Source: Methanobacteriota archaeon (lineage in GTDB: Archaea > Methanobacteriota > Methanobacteria > Methanobacteriales > Methanobacteriaceae). Taken from it: DNA of 53,522 nt. The notes under the pieces were generated by a model. It saw only the letters and a list, made by a program, of their open reading frames with translations. It was not told where the DNA came from and searched no databases. The translations under genes and the position numbers were made by a program. How positions within the stretch are numbered: position 1 is the stretch's first letter; every line of letters starts with the position of its first letter. Shown piece after piece: positions 27,242-35,837 of this stretch. Location of the stretch: assembly GCA_023440975.1 (NCBI GenBank), contig JAEZRD010000036.1, positions 1-53,522 on the forward strand, read 5' to 3'.

Positions 27242-28741
27242 ATGAAAGAATTATATCAAAAAATGGTTGATGAAGCAATGGCTGCTCAACATGCTGATGT
27301 TTCAGTAATTAAAAAAAATCGTGGCGGAAAATTTAAAATTACTGATGCTAAACCCTATATGGAAGCAGCAGCAAACATGAAACCAATAGGTGAACAAGCA
27401 CAATCTGTCTTTGATTTGCACACCAACAGTGTAAAAGCACACTATAAACAATTAACTACACTTGCTGAAACTGTACGTCCTGAAGACGATCCAATGGTTG
27501 AACATTACCAAACACCTCCTGTATTAGAAATCGTAAAAGAAGAGGATCCTGAATTCAATGAAAGTGTTGAAAAATTCGTCCAAGCTATAGCTGATAATGA
27601 AGCAATAGTTGGAAAAGAAGCTATACGTAGATATGGTGGATTTTACGGACCAACTTGTGTAGTAGATTTTGCATTAATACCTGGAAGTACAAGTAATATT
27701 GTAAATCAAATACTTCAAAAAACAGATATACCTGTTGCACACAAGCAAGCAATTCTTGCAAGTAAATCCTGGGGTATGAACACTTCTTATGGTGTAGGTG
27801 AAAAATTCGCTCAAGAAATTGAAGCAGGGGCAACACCAGCAGAAGCAACTGAAGCTGAAGTAAAACAATTCCAAATGTTATATGAATCACCTATAGAAGC
27901 ACAAGGACAATTAATGGATGCAGCAAATGAATCTAGTTTTGATGTTCGTAAATATATGAATGGATATAAAAAGGACATGTATAAATATGTAAAAGCAGCA
28001 ATGGATGATGGAGTACATTATGGAAACATTGTAACTGTACCTGCATATTGTGTAGGGGATATTGCTCACCATATAAGTCAATCCACATATAATATGTGTA
28101 AAGATGATGTTGTAATGGGAATAATTGAAGCAACAACAGATGTAATAGAAGCATCTTTAACTAGTAATATTGATAATTTCAAATCAGAATATGAAGTATT
28201 ATCTTTAGCTACTGGTTCAGCTGCATCTGCAGTTGAATACATGTTAGAATTAGATGGATTCAATGCAATAATGATTGTAGATTTACTCACTAAACGTTAT
28301 CATAATTTTGTACAACAATTCCCAACTCGTGGAGCTGCAGCAGAATTACATAACTGTGACTTTATGGATATGATTTACAGAGGATATGGTTACTTAGATA
28401 AAGCACGTAAAGCTAGAAGTGCAGAAGATGTTGAACTTAAACCTGTTGTAGCAGGAAAAATAGTTGATCTTTCAAGTATTAAAGATAATGAAGTTATTAT
28501 GAATCCACAAAGATACACTTACCCATCCTGTGCAATTAGTGTAAGATTCTCAAGTCTTATGAGATTAGCTGATTATCCATGTTTACTTACTAGTGAGCCA
28601 ATTACTGCTACAATGATGACAAATGTAATTGCTTTACATAAGGAAGCACCTGCAAGTCCAGTACGTGGATGTAAAAATTGTGCAAGTGCATCTTTAATTG
28701 ACTTTAGACATTCTTATTGTCAATGGAGAGAAGCTGTATAA
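27242..28741 (+). CDS. DUF2193-like conserved archaeal protein
   Basis: The 499-residue soluble protein looks like DUF2193, a family of unknown function found mainly in methanogens; this call rests on memory of the family. It has no membrane segment. The C-terminal third is Cys-rich: ELHNCDF, YPSCAISV, then RGCKNCASASLIDFRHSYCQW, which could hold a metal or iron-sulfur cluster. The nucleotide composition is less AT-rich and uses preferred codons, a hint of high expression. GGTGAT precedes the ATG. aqpM follows after 46 bases, and the rubredoxin-ferritin cluster follows that, so a redox or oxidative-stress role is plausible but unproven. Confidence 0.75.
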   Translation: MKELYQKMVDEAMAAQHADVSVIKKNRGGKFKITDAKPYMEAAANMKPIGEQAQSVFDLHTNSVKAHYKQLTTLAETVRPEDDPMVEHYQTPPVLEIVKEEDPEFNESVEKFVQAIADNEAIVGKEAIRRYGGFYGPTCVVDFALIPGSTSNIVNQILQKTDIPVAHKQAILASKSWGMNTSYGVGEKFAQEIEAGATPAEATEAEVKQFQMLYESPIEAQGQLMDAANESSFDVRKYMNGYKKDMYKYVKAAMDDGVHYGNIVTVPAYCVGDIAHHISQSTYNMCKDDVVMGIIEATTDVIEASLTSNIDNFKSEYEVLSLATGSAASAVEYMLELDGFNAIMIVDLLTKRYHNFVQQFPTRGAAAELHNCDFMDMIYRGYGYLDKARKARSAEDVELKPVVAGKIVDLSSIKDNEVIMNPQRYTYPSCAISVRFSSLMRLADYPCLLTSEPITATMMTNVIALHKEAPASPVRGCKNCASASLIDFRHSYCQWREAV

Positions 28742-28787
28742 AATTTTAGATTATTATAAATTAATTTTAAAGAGGAGATATTAAATT

Positions 28788-29558
28788 ATGGAATGTGGAA
28801 TAGGAAAGAAAGTTGTGGCTGAAATATTAGGCACATTTTTCTTAGTATTTTTCGGTACTGGAGCAGCAGTAATGACATTACTTATTGCTCATGCAATTAA
28901 CCCTGCTTCTGGTATTGGAGCATTAGGTGGATTAGGTGATTGGTTAGCAATAAGTATGGCCTTTGGTTTAACTGCTATGGCTTGTATTTATTTATTTGGT
29001 AAAATTTCTGGAGCTCATATGAATCCCGCTGTAACTGCAGGTTTATGGGTTACTAAAAATATTTCAGGAAAAGATTCAGTATATTATATAATTGCACAAT
29101 GTATTGGTGCAACTCTTGCAAGTATTTGTTTAGTATTATGTTTAGGTATGTCTGCTGTTACTATTGGAGGATTAGGTGCAACTGCTCCTGCAGCAGGTAT
29201 TGGTTACTTCCAAGCTTTATTCGCTGAATTTATTGGAACATTTTTCTTAGTTCTTGTGGTTATGGGTGTTGCTGTTGATAAAAAGGCTGATCCTGGATTT
29301 GCAGGTTTAAGTATTGGTATGACTATTACAACAATTATCATTCTTTTAGGTGGTATATCTGGAGGAAGTATTAACCCTGCACGTACATTTGGACCTTACC
29401 TTATTGACTTTTTAGCTGGAGGAACTAACTTTTGGATGTATTTCCCAATTTATGTAATTGGACCGATTGTTGGTGGTCTTTTAGCTGGATTATTATATCA
29501 ATATCTTGCTAAAGATAATGATGTTTGTGAATTACCACAACCTTTCGATAATTCTTAA
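28788..29558 (+). CDS. aqpM: Aquaporin of the AqpM type
   Basis: This 256-residue protein has six membrane segments and the two NPA loops, SGAHMNPAVTAG (N79) and SGGSINPARTFGPYL (N196, selectivity Arg R199). The ending IYVIGPIVGG with YQYL matches the archaeal AqpM from Methanothermobacter, which passes water and, weakly, glycerol; transport of small gases such as H2S has been suggested for the family. GAGGAGAT precedes the ATG. It is probably co-transcribed with the DUF2193-like gene. The pore could also pass methanol or peroxide (inference only). T-tracts (29570-29600) follow. Confidence 0.93.
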   Translation: MECGIGKKVVAEILGTFFLVFFGTGAAVMTLLIAHAINPASGIGALGGLGDWLAISMAFGLTAMACIYLFGKISGAHMNPAVTAGLWVTKNISGKDSVYYIIAQCIGATLASICLVLCLGMSAVTIGGLGATAPAAGIGYFQALFAEFIGTFFLVLVVMGVAVDKKADPGFAGLSIGMTITTIIILLGGISGGSINPARTFGPYLIDFLAGGTNFWMYFPIYVIGPIVGGLLAGLLYQYLAKDNDVCELPQPFDNS

Positions 29559-29740
29559 ATTTTAAAAATTTTTAATTTTTTCTTTTTTTCTTTTTTTTGG
29601 AGTTTGTTTCATTTTTTTTATTAATTTTTTTATAATATTTTATGTTTGCTATTTTAAAAACAAAAACCTTTTATATTTAGAAATTTATAATTTGTAAATG
29701 ATATAATATATAAAATAAATTATATAGGAGAAAACGAATT

Positions 29741-29899
29741 ATGGCTGAATACAAATGTAAAATCTGTGGATATATTTATGACACAGAAAAAGGGGAAAAA
29801 AGAAAAAATGTTGAACCTGGAACTGCATGGGAAGATGTTCCTGAAGGATTTAAATGCCCATCCTGCGGTGCTCCAAAGAAAATGTTTAAAGAAATCTAA
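29741..29899 (+). CDS. Rubredoxin 1
   Basis: This 52-residue rubredoxin binds one iron through four Cys in CKICGYIYD (C6, C9) and CPSCGAPK (C38, C41). It carries single electrons, in methanogens typically to rubrerythrin or F420H2 oxidase type proteins. The middle GTAWEDVPEGFKCP is the standard family stretch. It is basic at its end, unlike the acidic copies 2 and 3. The ribosome binding site AGGAG lies 10 bases before ATG 29741. A TATA box CTTTTATATTTAG near 29669-29681 probably drives the whole rubredoxin-ferritin cluster. Confidence 0.95.
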   Translation: MAEYKCKICGYIYDTEKGEKRKNVEPGTAWEDVPEGFKCPSCGAPKKMFKEI

Positions 29900-29932
29900 A
29901 ATAATATAATATTTTTTTGAAGTGTGAATAAA

Positions 29933-30094
29933 ATGGTAAAATACATATGTGATGCATGTGGATACGAGTACGTACCAGAAAATGGTGATCCTGAAAATGG
30001 TATTGCACCAGGTACTGCTTTTGAGGATTTACCTGATGATTGGGTATGTCCATTATGCGGAATTGAAAAAGAATTCTTTGTAACAGAAGAATAA
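29933..30094 (+). CDS. Rubredoxin 2
   Basis: This 53-residue rubredoxin has CDACGYEYV and CPLCGIEKEF as iron ligands and an acidic end (VTEE). It starts at ATG 29933 with a weak GTGTGA upstream, 33 bases after rubredoxin 1. Its central segment AFEDLPDDW is identical in amino acids to copies 3 and 4, which marks these three as a closer set than copy 1. Confidence 0.94.
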   Translation: MVKYICDACGYEYVPENGDPENGIAPGTAFEDLPDDWVCPLCGIEKEFFVTEE

Positions 30095-30146
30095 AAAAAA
30101 TCTTTTAATTATTATTTCTTTTAAAAAAAAGTGAGATGAATTTATA

Positions 30147-30329
30147 ATGACCAGATACTTCTGTGAACTATGTGATTATGAATATGTGCCAGAAAATGGT
30201 GATCCAGAATATGGTATTGAGCCTGGCACTGCTTTTGAGGATTTACCTGATGATTGGGAATGCCCATTATGTGGGGTAAATAAATCATTTTTCATTATAA
30301 AAGAAGATGATAGTGAAAGAGGATTTTAA
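30147..30329 (+). CDS. Rubredoxin 3 with an atypical first knuckle
   Basis: This 60-residue rubredoxin has iron ligands in CELCDYEYV and CPLCGVNKSF. The Gly that normally follows the second Cys is Asp here, which may shift the redox potential (inference). It has an added acidic tail (IKEDDSERGF). It starts at ATG 30147 after GTGAGATG. It shares a 47-base tract, identical in DNA, with rubredoxin 4, starting at GGTATTGAGCC near 30213. Confidence 0.92.
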   Translation: MTRYFCELCDYEYVPENGDPEYGIEPGTAFEDLPDDWECPLCGVNKSFFIIKEDDSERGF

Positions 30330-30352
30330 AAAAAAAATTAAAGGTTATAATT

Positions 30353-30511
30353 ATGGCAAAATACATTTGTAGTGCATGTGGATATGCATATGATGAAGAA
30401 ATAGGTGACCCAGATAATGGTATTGAGCCTGGCACTGCTTTTGAGGATTTACCTGATGATTGGATGTGTCCAATGTGTGGTGTTGGAAAAAGCATGTTTA
30501 TAAAAAGATAA
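30353..30511 (+). CDS. Rubredoxin 4
   Basis: This 52-residue rubredoxin has ligands in CSACGYAYD and CPMCGVGKSM and ends IKR. It starts at ATG 30353, 23 bases after rubredoxin 3, with AAAGGTTA as ribosome binding site. The DNA of its middle part is identical to rubredoxin 3 over 47 bases. A ferritin gene follows after 32 bases, so the four rubredoxins and ferritin probably form one operon. Confidence 0.94.
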   Translation: MAKYICSACGYAYDEEIGDPDNGIEPGTAFEDLPDDWMCPMCGVGKSMFIKR

Positions 30512-30543
30512 TTAATTAAAAAAAATAATGGAGATTTGATAAT

Positions 30544-31062
30544 TTGGCAATAAATGAAAAAGTGTTAGATGCATTAAACAAACAAATGAATGCAGAATTA
30601 TATTCAGGATATTTATACATGGCAATGTCTGCTTATTTAGAAGATAAAGGATTACCTGGATTTGCAAACCTTGAAATGGTAAATGCTAAAGAAGAATTAG
30701 ATCATGCAATTAAATTTTATAATTACATTATTAGAAGAGGAGGAAAAGTAGCAATTGAAGCTATAGAAAAACCAACTACTGATTGGGAAAATCCTGTTGC
30801 TGTACTTGAAAATGTAGTTTCACATGAAGAAAAAGTAACTGGACTTATAAATGATGTAATTGCTCTATCTATTGAAGAAAAAGATTATGCTACTAGTCAA
30901 TTTTTACAATGGTTTGTTGATGAACAAGTTGAAGAAGAAGAAACAGCTAATGATGATTTAAACAAACTTAATTTAGCAATGGATTCTGGAAACGGTTTAT
31001 ACATGTTAGATCAAGAATTTGCAGCACGTATGTATACACCTCCTGCAGATAATGGAGAATAA
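30544..31062 (+). CDS. ftnA: Ferritin (FtnA type)
   Basis: The 172-residue protein is a four-helix non-heme ferritin that stores iron by oxidising Fe(II). Ferroxidase ligands are visible in NAELYSGYLY (E17), AKEELDHAIKF (Glu and His), SHEEKVT and FLQWFVDEQVEEE. The start is TTG 30544, 10 bases after a GGAGAT site. In an anaerobe it would remove iron that fuels radical damage, matching the rubredoxins just upstream. Length and motifs are normal. Confidence 0.94.
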   Translation: MAINEKVLDALNKQMNAELYSGYLYMAMSAYLEDKGLPGFANLEMVNAKEELDHAIKFYNYIIRRGGKVAIEAIEKPTTDWENPVAVLENVVSHEEKVTGLINDVIALSIEEKDYATSQFLQWFVDEQVEEEETANDDLNKLNLAMDSGNGLYMLDQEFAARMYTPPADNGE

Positions 31063-31192
31063 ATTTCTTATAAATTTATTCTTTATACTTTTTTTTTATT
31101 TTAATTTTACAAAACATTAATACAAATAGGAACTCTTTTTATATACTTTAACTAAACTTATACATACTTATTATAAAATTTTGAGGTAATGT

Positions 31193-31873
31193 ATGTATTC
31201 TCAAACTAAGATAGCTATACCTGTATTTAAAAAAGATAAAGAATCTATTATAAAAGAAGCTAAAGATTGCATTCAGAAGGGTGCTGATTTAATAGAGCTT
31301 CGTATTGATGGTATAGATAATCCAACTCCTCAACTTGCTCGTGAAATTATTGAGGAAATAAATTTTCCAACTATAGCTACAAATAGGGTTCAAAGTGAAG
31401 GAGGATTTTTTAAAGGTTCTGAAGAAGAACGTGTTGATATTCTACTTGAAACTTGTGATGTTGCTAAATATGTGGATATTGAATTACAAACTGATTCTGA
31501 TTTAATTAGTGAAATAACTAAGGGTAATGCTAAAACTATTATTTCTTTTCATGATTTTAAAAAAACACCTTCTTTAGATGAATTATTAGATATTGTTAAT
31601 CAGGAACATGCTTTAGGAGATATTGCTAAGGTTGCTTTAATGCCTAATGATTTAGAAGATACTTTAACAGTTTTAGCTATTTTAAGTCATTGTGAAGATA
31701 CTATAGCAATTAGTATGGGGGATGTTGGTTCTTATACTCGTGTTATTGCTACTAAATTCAATGCTCCTATTACATTTGCAGTTAGTAATGATGTTACTGC
31801 TCCTGGTCAAATAGATATTGAAACTATGAAATTACTGCTTAATATGGATATAATGGATATTGATAAATTATAA
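31193..31873 (+). CDS. aroD: 3-dehydroquinate dehydratase, type I
   Basis: AroD makes 3-dehydroshikimate in aromatic amino acid synthesis. The 226-residue protein has E35 and R37 in ELRIDG, catalytic H120 in ISFHDF, and the Schiff-base Lys K146 in IAKVALMP, with the conserved GSYTRVIATKF near the end. The upstream TATA box TTTTTATATAC is at about 31136-31146 and GAGGTA lies directly before the ATG. aroE, the next enzyme, lies near 39.5 kb. A signal-peptidase-like gene follows after 32 bases. Confidence 0.95.
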   Translation: MYSQTKIAIPVFKKDKESIIKEAKDCIQKGADLIELRIDGIDNPTPQLAREIIEEINFPTIATNRVQSEGGFFKGSEEERVDILLETCDVAKYVDIELQTDSDLISEITKGNAKTIISFHDFKKTPSLDELLDIVNQEHALGDIAKVALMPNDLEDTLTVLAILSHCEDTIAISMGDVGSYTRVIATKFNAPITFAVSNDVTAPGQIDIETMKLLLNMDIMDIDKL

Positions 31874-31905
31874 ACTAATCTTTAAAATAGGGAGGTTTTA
31901 TCAGT

Positions 31906-32544
31906 ATGAAGAAAATTCATTACTTTTTAATATTTTTGCTTGTTTTAATACTTGCTGTATCAGTTGTTTATGCGGGTAGTGATTCTATTAGCTTTGATGT
32001 TACAGTTGATGGTAATCAAGTTTCTGTCACTGATTCTTCTATACCTTTTTTTGATGCTGATACAAGTGCCCTTGATAATCAGATTATTGATTATGCAGCC
32101 AACCAGTCTGTTGAGATAAACACTAATACAGATTCTTTTAAACAGGGTGTTAATGAAATTGCTAAATCTTATGGTTATTCTAATGCAGATGTTAATATTG
32201 ATTCTCCATTAGGGGATGGTTCTTTACCTTTAGTATCTAAGGTTGAAGGTACTAGTATGGAACCTACATTACATAATGGGGATACTCTTATGATTAACCG
32301 TACTCGTAATATTCAAGCTGGAGAAATAGTTGTTTGTAATGATACAGAATATGGGTTGATTGTTAAAAGAGTAGGTCAAGTTAATGGTAATAATGTGTAT
32401 TTGCAGAGTGATAATAAATCTAGAGAATTAGTTTTTAATAATAATGGAGTTTATGTAGAAGAAGGTTTACATAAATGGGTAACTATTGATAGGATTATTG
32501 GTGTTGTAAAATATGATTTAAGCCAAAATTCTACGGAATCTTAA
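31906..32544 (+). CDS. Membrane-anchored S26/S24-type signal-peptidase-like protein
   Basis: The 212-residue protein begins with a membrane span or signal (about 6-23, ending VVYAGS), then a 90-residue extracytoplasmic segment. A S26/S24-type peptidase core follows: SKVEGTSMEPTLHNGDTLMI with Ser S117, and GLIVKRV with Lys K154, giving a Ser-Lys pair as in bacterial SPase I, not the Ser-His of most archaeal Sec11. The core ends near IDRIIGVVKYDL. A housekeeping leader peptidase is usually different, so this may process special surface proteins such as adhesins (inference). GGGAGGT lies before the ATG. Confidence 0.82.
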   Translation: MKKIHYFLIFLLVLILAVSVVYAGSDSISFDVTVDGNQVSVTDSSIPFFDADTSALDNQIIDYAANQSVEINTNTDSFKQGVNEIAKSYGYSNADVNIDSPLGDGSLPLVSKVEGTSMEPTLHNGDTLMINRTRNIQAGEIVVCNDTEYGLIVKRVGQVNGNNVYLQSDNKSRELVFNNNGVYVEEGLHKWVTIDRIIGVVKYDLSQNSTES

Positions 32545-32612
32545 AAAAAATAGTTTTTATATGAAAAATGTAATAATAAAAGGAAAAAATAATTAAATTT
32601 TCCTTTTTTTTT

Positions 32613-33584
32613 TTATTGTTGTGATTGAATATCACTTAATCTTTTTACTCTTTTTACCATATCTGGGTGAGTGCTGAAAAGTTCCATTATTTTACTTCCT
32701 GTGTTAATTTTTATATTTTCAGTTTGTAATCTTTCTAACTCGTCAGCTCCAAGGACTCCGTCATTATTGAAGTCAATTTGTGAGAATTCTGATATGTCTC
32801 TTTGTGTGTTACTTACATCATTTAAGAAGAAAGCTTTACTTCCTTCAATATCTTTGATTTCTTGTGGGTTGCATTGTGCAGATCCATATACTAATTTGTA
32901 TAATGCACTTGCAAGGTGTTCTGGACGGTTTCCAAACTCTACACTAGCTTGGTCTGCATAGTATTCACGTGTTCGGCTTATGAATAAGACTATTAATTGT
33001 CCTAATGCATAACATGCCATTGCTATTAAACCTAAAATAGCTGTTCCACCATTTTGACTATCATGTGAGAATAGTGTGCTTAAAGCTACATAGTAACATA
33101 TCATAGGTATTGCACTTACAAGGGTGGTTATTGCCATATCATTATGTTTTAGGTGTCCTATTTCATGTCCAAGTACAGCTTTTAACTCATCACGGTTTAC
33201 TACTCCAAGGATTCCTCTTGTTACACATATTCTTCCACTGTGTTTACTTCTTCCGTATGCAAATGCATTTGGAACATTTGTTTCACTTATGCCTATTTTT
33301 GGCATAGGTATGTCTGCAGCTTTTGATAGTTCTTCTACCATTTCATAAATGTTAGGTGCTTCTTCACGGGTTACATGTTTAACGCGCATACTACTTTCGA
33401 CTAATGTTGGTCCAATTAAATATTGTATAAATATGATTACTAATCCTATGAGAGCATACATACTGCCCCCTAAGTGAAATCCTAGTAAATTTCCTATTAA
33501 AAATATAACTACATAAACTAAGATGAATAATGCTATCATAGCTAGAGTTAATCTTAGTCGTAATTTCCAAGTTCCTTTAACCAA
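32613..33584 (-). CDS. htpX: HtpX-type zinc metalloprotease with an EF-hand-like insert
   Basis: HtpX degrades damaged membrane proteins. The 323-residue protein has two N-terminal membrane spans (about 10-60), the zinc site HEIGH (H140, H144) in VLGHEIGHLKHND, further spans, and the third ligand in SRTREYYAD (E207). The start is TTG 33584 with AAGGAAG upstream. Residues 271-282 read DFNNDGVLGADE, a consensus EF-hand calcium loop inside a C-terminal insert that the bacterial enzyme lacks. It is convergent with the signal-peptidase gene. Confidence 0.93.
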   Translation of the reverse strand: MVKGTWKLRLRLTLAMIALFILVYVVIFLIGNLLGFHLGGSMYALIGLVIIFIQYLIGPTLVESSMRVKHVTREEAPNIYEMVEELSKAADIPMPKIGISETNVPNAFAYGRSKHSGRICVTRGILGVVNRDELKAVLGHEIGHLKHNDMAITTLVSAIPMICYYVALSTLFSHDSQNGGTAILGLIAMACYALGQLIVLFISRTREYYADQASVEFGNRPEHLASALYKLVYGSAQCNPQEIKDIEGSKAFFLNDVSNTQRDISEFSQIDFNNDGVLGADELERLQTENIKINTGSKIMELFSTHPDMVKRVKRLSDIQSQQ

Positions 33585-33834
33585 TTAAATTACTTCCTTT
33601 TATTTAATAATTTTATTTTTTATGTTTATAGTTGTTTAAGTATATATTATTTTTCTTTATACTCTGTTTGTTTCACTTAATATTTTTATTTAATTTTTTT
33701 TCTAGTATATTCGCATTTAAATAAACTATACCTATTAAATGTTCATTATTTTTTAATAAATTTTGAATTTTAAAAAGATATATTAATAATGTAATCATAT
33801 TTAAATAATGAATTTAGATTAATTAAGGTGCCAA

Positions 33835-35700
33835 ATGTATACTATAACACATGTAGATTTAGATAAAAATACTAAAAAAACTATGGTTTTAGAAGATTTA
33901 AGGGATTATCATCACTTTTCTGATAAAATAGTTGATGTTCCTAAGTTAGAACACACTCCTGTAGCTGATAATATCGATTTTAGTATAGGGATACTTTTAC
34001 CATATAATGATGGTGAAGATTTTATTTATCAATATTTGAATAAACCTGTTTTTATGTTTGGGGATGAAACAGATAATATTATAGGACGGTATCGTAGTGA
34101 TCTTTTTAAAAATATGAGTGATTTAAATTTGAATGATTGTGCTCAACGTGCATGGAATGAAAAGCGTAGAATAGACACAATAGATGAAGTTTATAAAGAT
34201 GGTAGACTTATATTTGCATATAATGTTTATTATGTAAGAGAATATGATTTATTATATATTTATAGTCAAGATATTACAGATTATTCTAGACTTAAAAATG
34301 AAGATGAAAGATTATTTTATGGTTCTCATGAAGGTCTTTTAACAGTTAATGCTAAAAGAGAAGTTGTACGTACTAATGATAAACTTTTTGATATGATTGG
34401 GTATACTCTAGAAGAATTTATTAGTTTAGGATCTTTTAAATGGATTGAAAATAATTTTGAAGTTATTACAACAGACAATGTTGATACTAATAATATTGTT
34501 GAATTGTTTGAGGAAATAATTTCTCACACAGTAAGTAGTTTAAATATTGAAGTAAAATTCCCAAAAAAAGATGGGAAAGAGGGTTATCTCCGTTTATTCG
34601 CGATTCCTACTCGTTATGATAATAAAAATGTGGCACAGATTAGTGTTATGGATATTACTGAATCTAAAGAGAAAGAAATTCATGCTTTAAGAGTTCAAAG
34701 AAACTTAAATACTATTCAAGATATGGCGGAAATTGCAATTTCTTTATATGAAAATAATCAAATTAATTGGACTAGTGAAATTTTTAAGATTTTAGAGATT
34801 AATCCAGATGAAATAGATTCTAAGAATGTTAATACATATTTGGATTTGATTCTTAAAGAGGATAAACCTATTTTTGATAAAGCTATTAATTCTTTAAATA
34901 AGGATAATCCTAATTCTGCTGTTAATCTTAGGGTTAAAACTCCTAAAGGCAATATTAAGTATTTGTCTATGTTGTGTAAATCTTTTTATGATGTTTATGG
35001 TAATTGTGTTGCTATTGTAATTTTTGCTCAGAATATTACTTCTCAAAAAAATTATGAAATAGAGTTACAAGAAAATAAAAAAGAATTAGAATATCTTCTT
35101 GAAGAAAAAGAATTACTTTTACGGGAAGTTCATGATAGGGTGAAAAATAATCTTCAAATTATTCAAAGTCTTTTAGGTCTTGAAATGCGTTATAATCCTG
35201 ATAATCCTGAAAATACTGTTCGTAAAACTTATAATCGTATTCAATCTATGGCATTTGCTCAGGAACAATTATATGATGAATTTGATCAGGAAAATCAGGT
35301 AAATGCTCCAAGTTATATTTTTCGTAGTGTGAATACTTTATTATTTAGTTATAAAAGTGATATTGAACCTAAATTTGATTTAGATGATATTGATATGAAT
35401 GTTGATAAAATAATTCCTTTGGGGCTTATTTTAAATGAACTTACTATTAATACTGTTCAGCATGCATTTCCTGATGGGAATGAAGGAATATTTTCAGTAG
35501 TTCTTAAGAAAAATGAGGATAAAGTTACTTTAATTGTGACAGATAATGGTGTTGGGGCGCCTGATGATTTCTCTCCAGTATCTAGTAGTAATCTTGGTAT
35601 TAATATTGTTAATAATCTTGTTGAGCAGTTAAATGGTGAAGTTGAGTATTTAAGTGATAAATCAGGATTTTCAGTTTTAATATCTTTTGAAGATAAGTAA
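33835..35700 (+). CDS. PAS-domain sensor histidine kinase (HisKA_2 type), cytosolic
   Basis: The 621-residue protein has an N-terminal sensor region (1-150) like that of the kinase-like protein at 14777. Two PAS domains follow (about 155-280, with GLLTVNAKREVVRTNDKLFD, and 290-410), then HisKA_2 with H433 in LLREVHDRVKNNLQIIQSLL, and a HATPase with LNELTINTVQHAFP and DNGVGAPDD. All catalytic features are intact. No membrane segment is seen, so the signal is internal. GGTG lies 5 bases before the ATG. No response-regulator gene is within the window, so its partner is elsewhere or it works by another route. Confidence 0.9.
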   Translation: MYTITHVDLDKNTKKTMVLEDLRDYHHFSDKIVDVPKLEHTPVADNIDFSIGILLPYNDGEDFIYQYLNKPVFMFGDETDNIIGRYRSDLFKNMSDLNLNDCAQRAWNEKRRIDTIDEVYKDGRLIFAYNVYYVREYDLLYIYSQDITDYSRLKNEDERLFYGSHEGLLTVNAKREVVRTNDKLFDMIGYTLEEFISLGSFKWIENNFEVITTDNVDTNNIVELFEEIISHTVSSLNIEVKFPKKDGKEGYLRLFAIPTRYDNKNVAQISVMDITESKEKEIHALRVQRNLNTIQDMAEIAISLYENNQINWTSEIFKILEINPDEIDSKNVNTYLDLILKEDKPIFDKAINSLNKDNPNSAVNLRVKTPKGNIKYLSMLCKSFYDVYGNCVAIVIFAQNITSQKNYEIELQENKKELEYLLEEKELLLREVHDRVKNNLQIIQSLLGLEMRYNPDNPENTVRKTYNRIQSMAFAQEQLYDEFDQENQVNAPSYIFRSVNTLLFSYKSDIEPKFDLDDIDMNVDKIIPLGLILNELTINTVQHAFPDGNEGIFSVVLKKNEDKVTLIVTDNGVGAPDDFSPVSSSNLGINIVNNLVEQLNGEVEYLSDKSGFSVLISFEDK

Positions 35701-35837
35701 TTTTTTTCATGCTCTTATTTTTTTGTAATAAATAATTTTATTATAAATGAAAAACTAATTTTAAATAGTTACTAATTCTTATTTAGTTTATAAAAATTAT
35801 AATTAATTTAGATATCAATTTAATGGTGATTAATAAT

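Noticed and set aside
27621..28154. Several minus-strand frames opposite the DUF2193-like gene
   Set aside because: They overlap each other and a clear gene, and are low-complexity Leu/Tyr shadows.
32613..33584. The HtpX calcium loop as a dockerin
   Set aside because: Dockerins have two such loops in tandem; only one is present and no cohesin is near.
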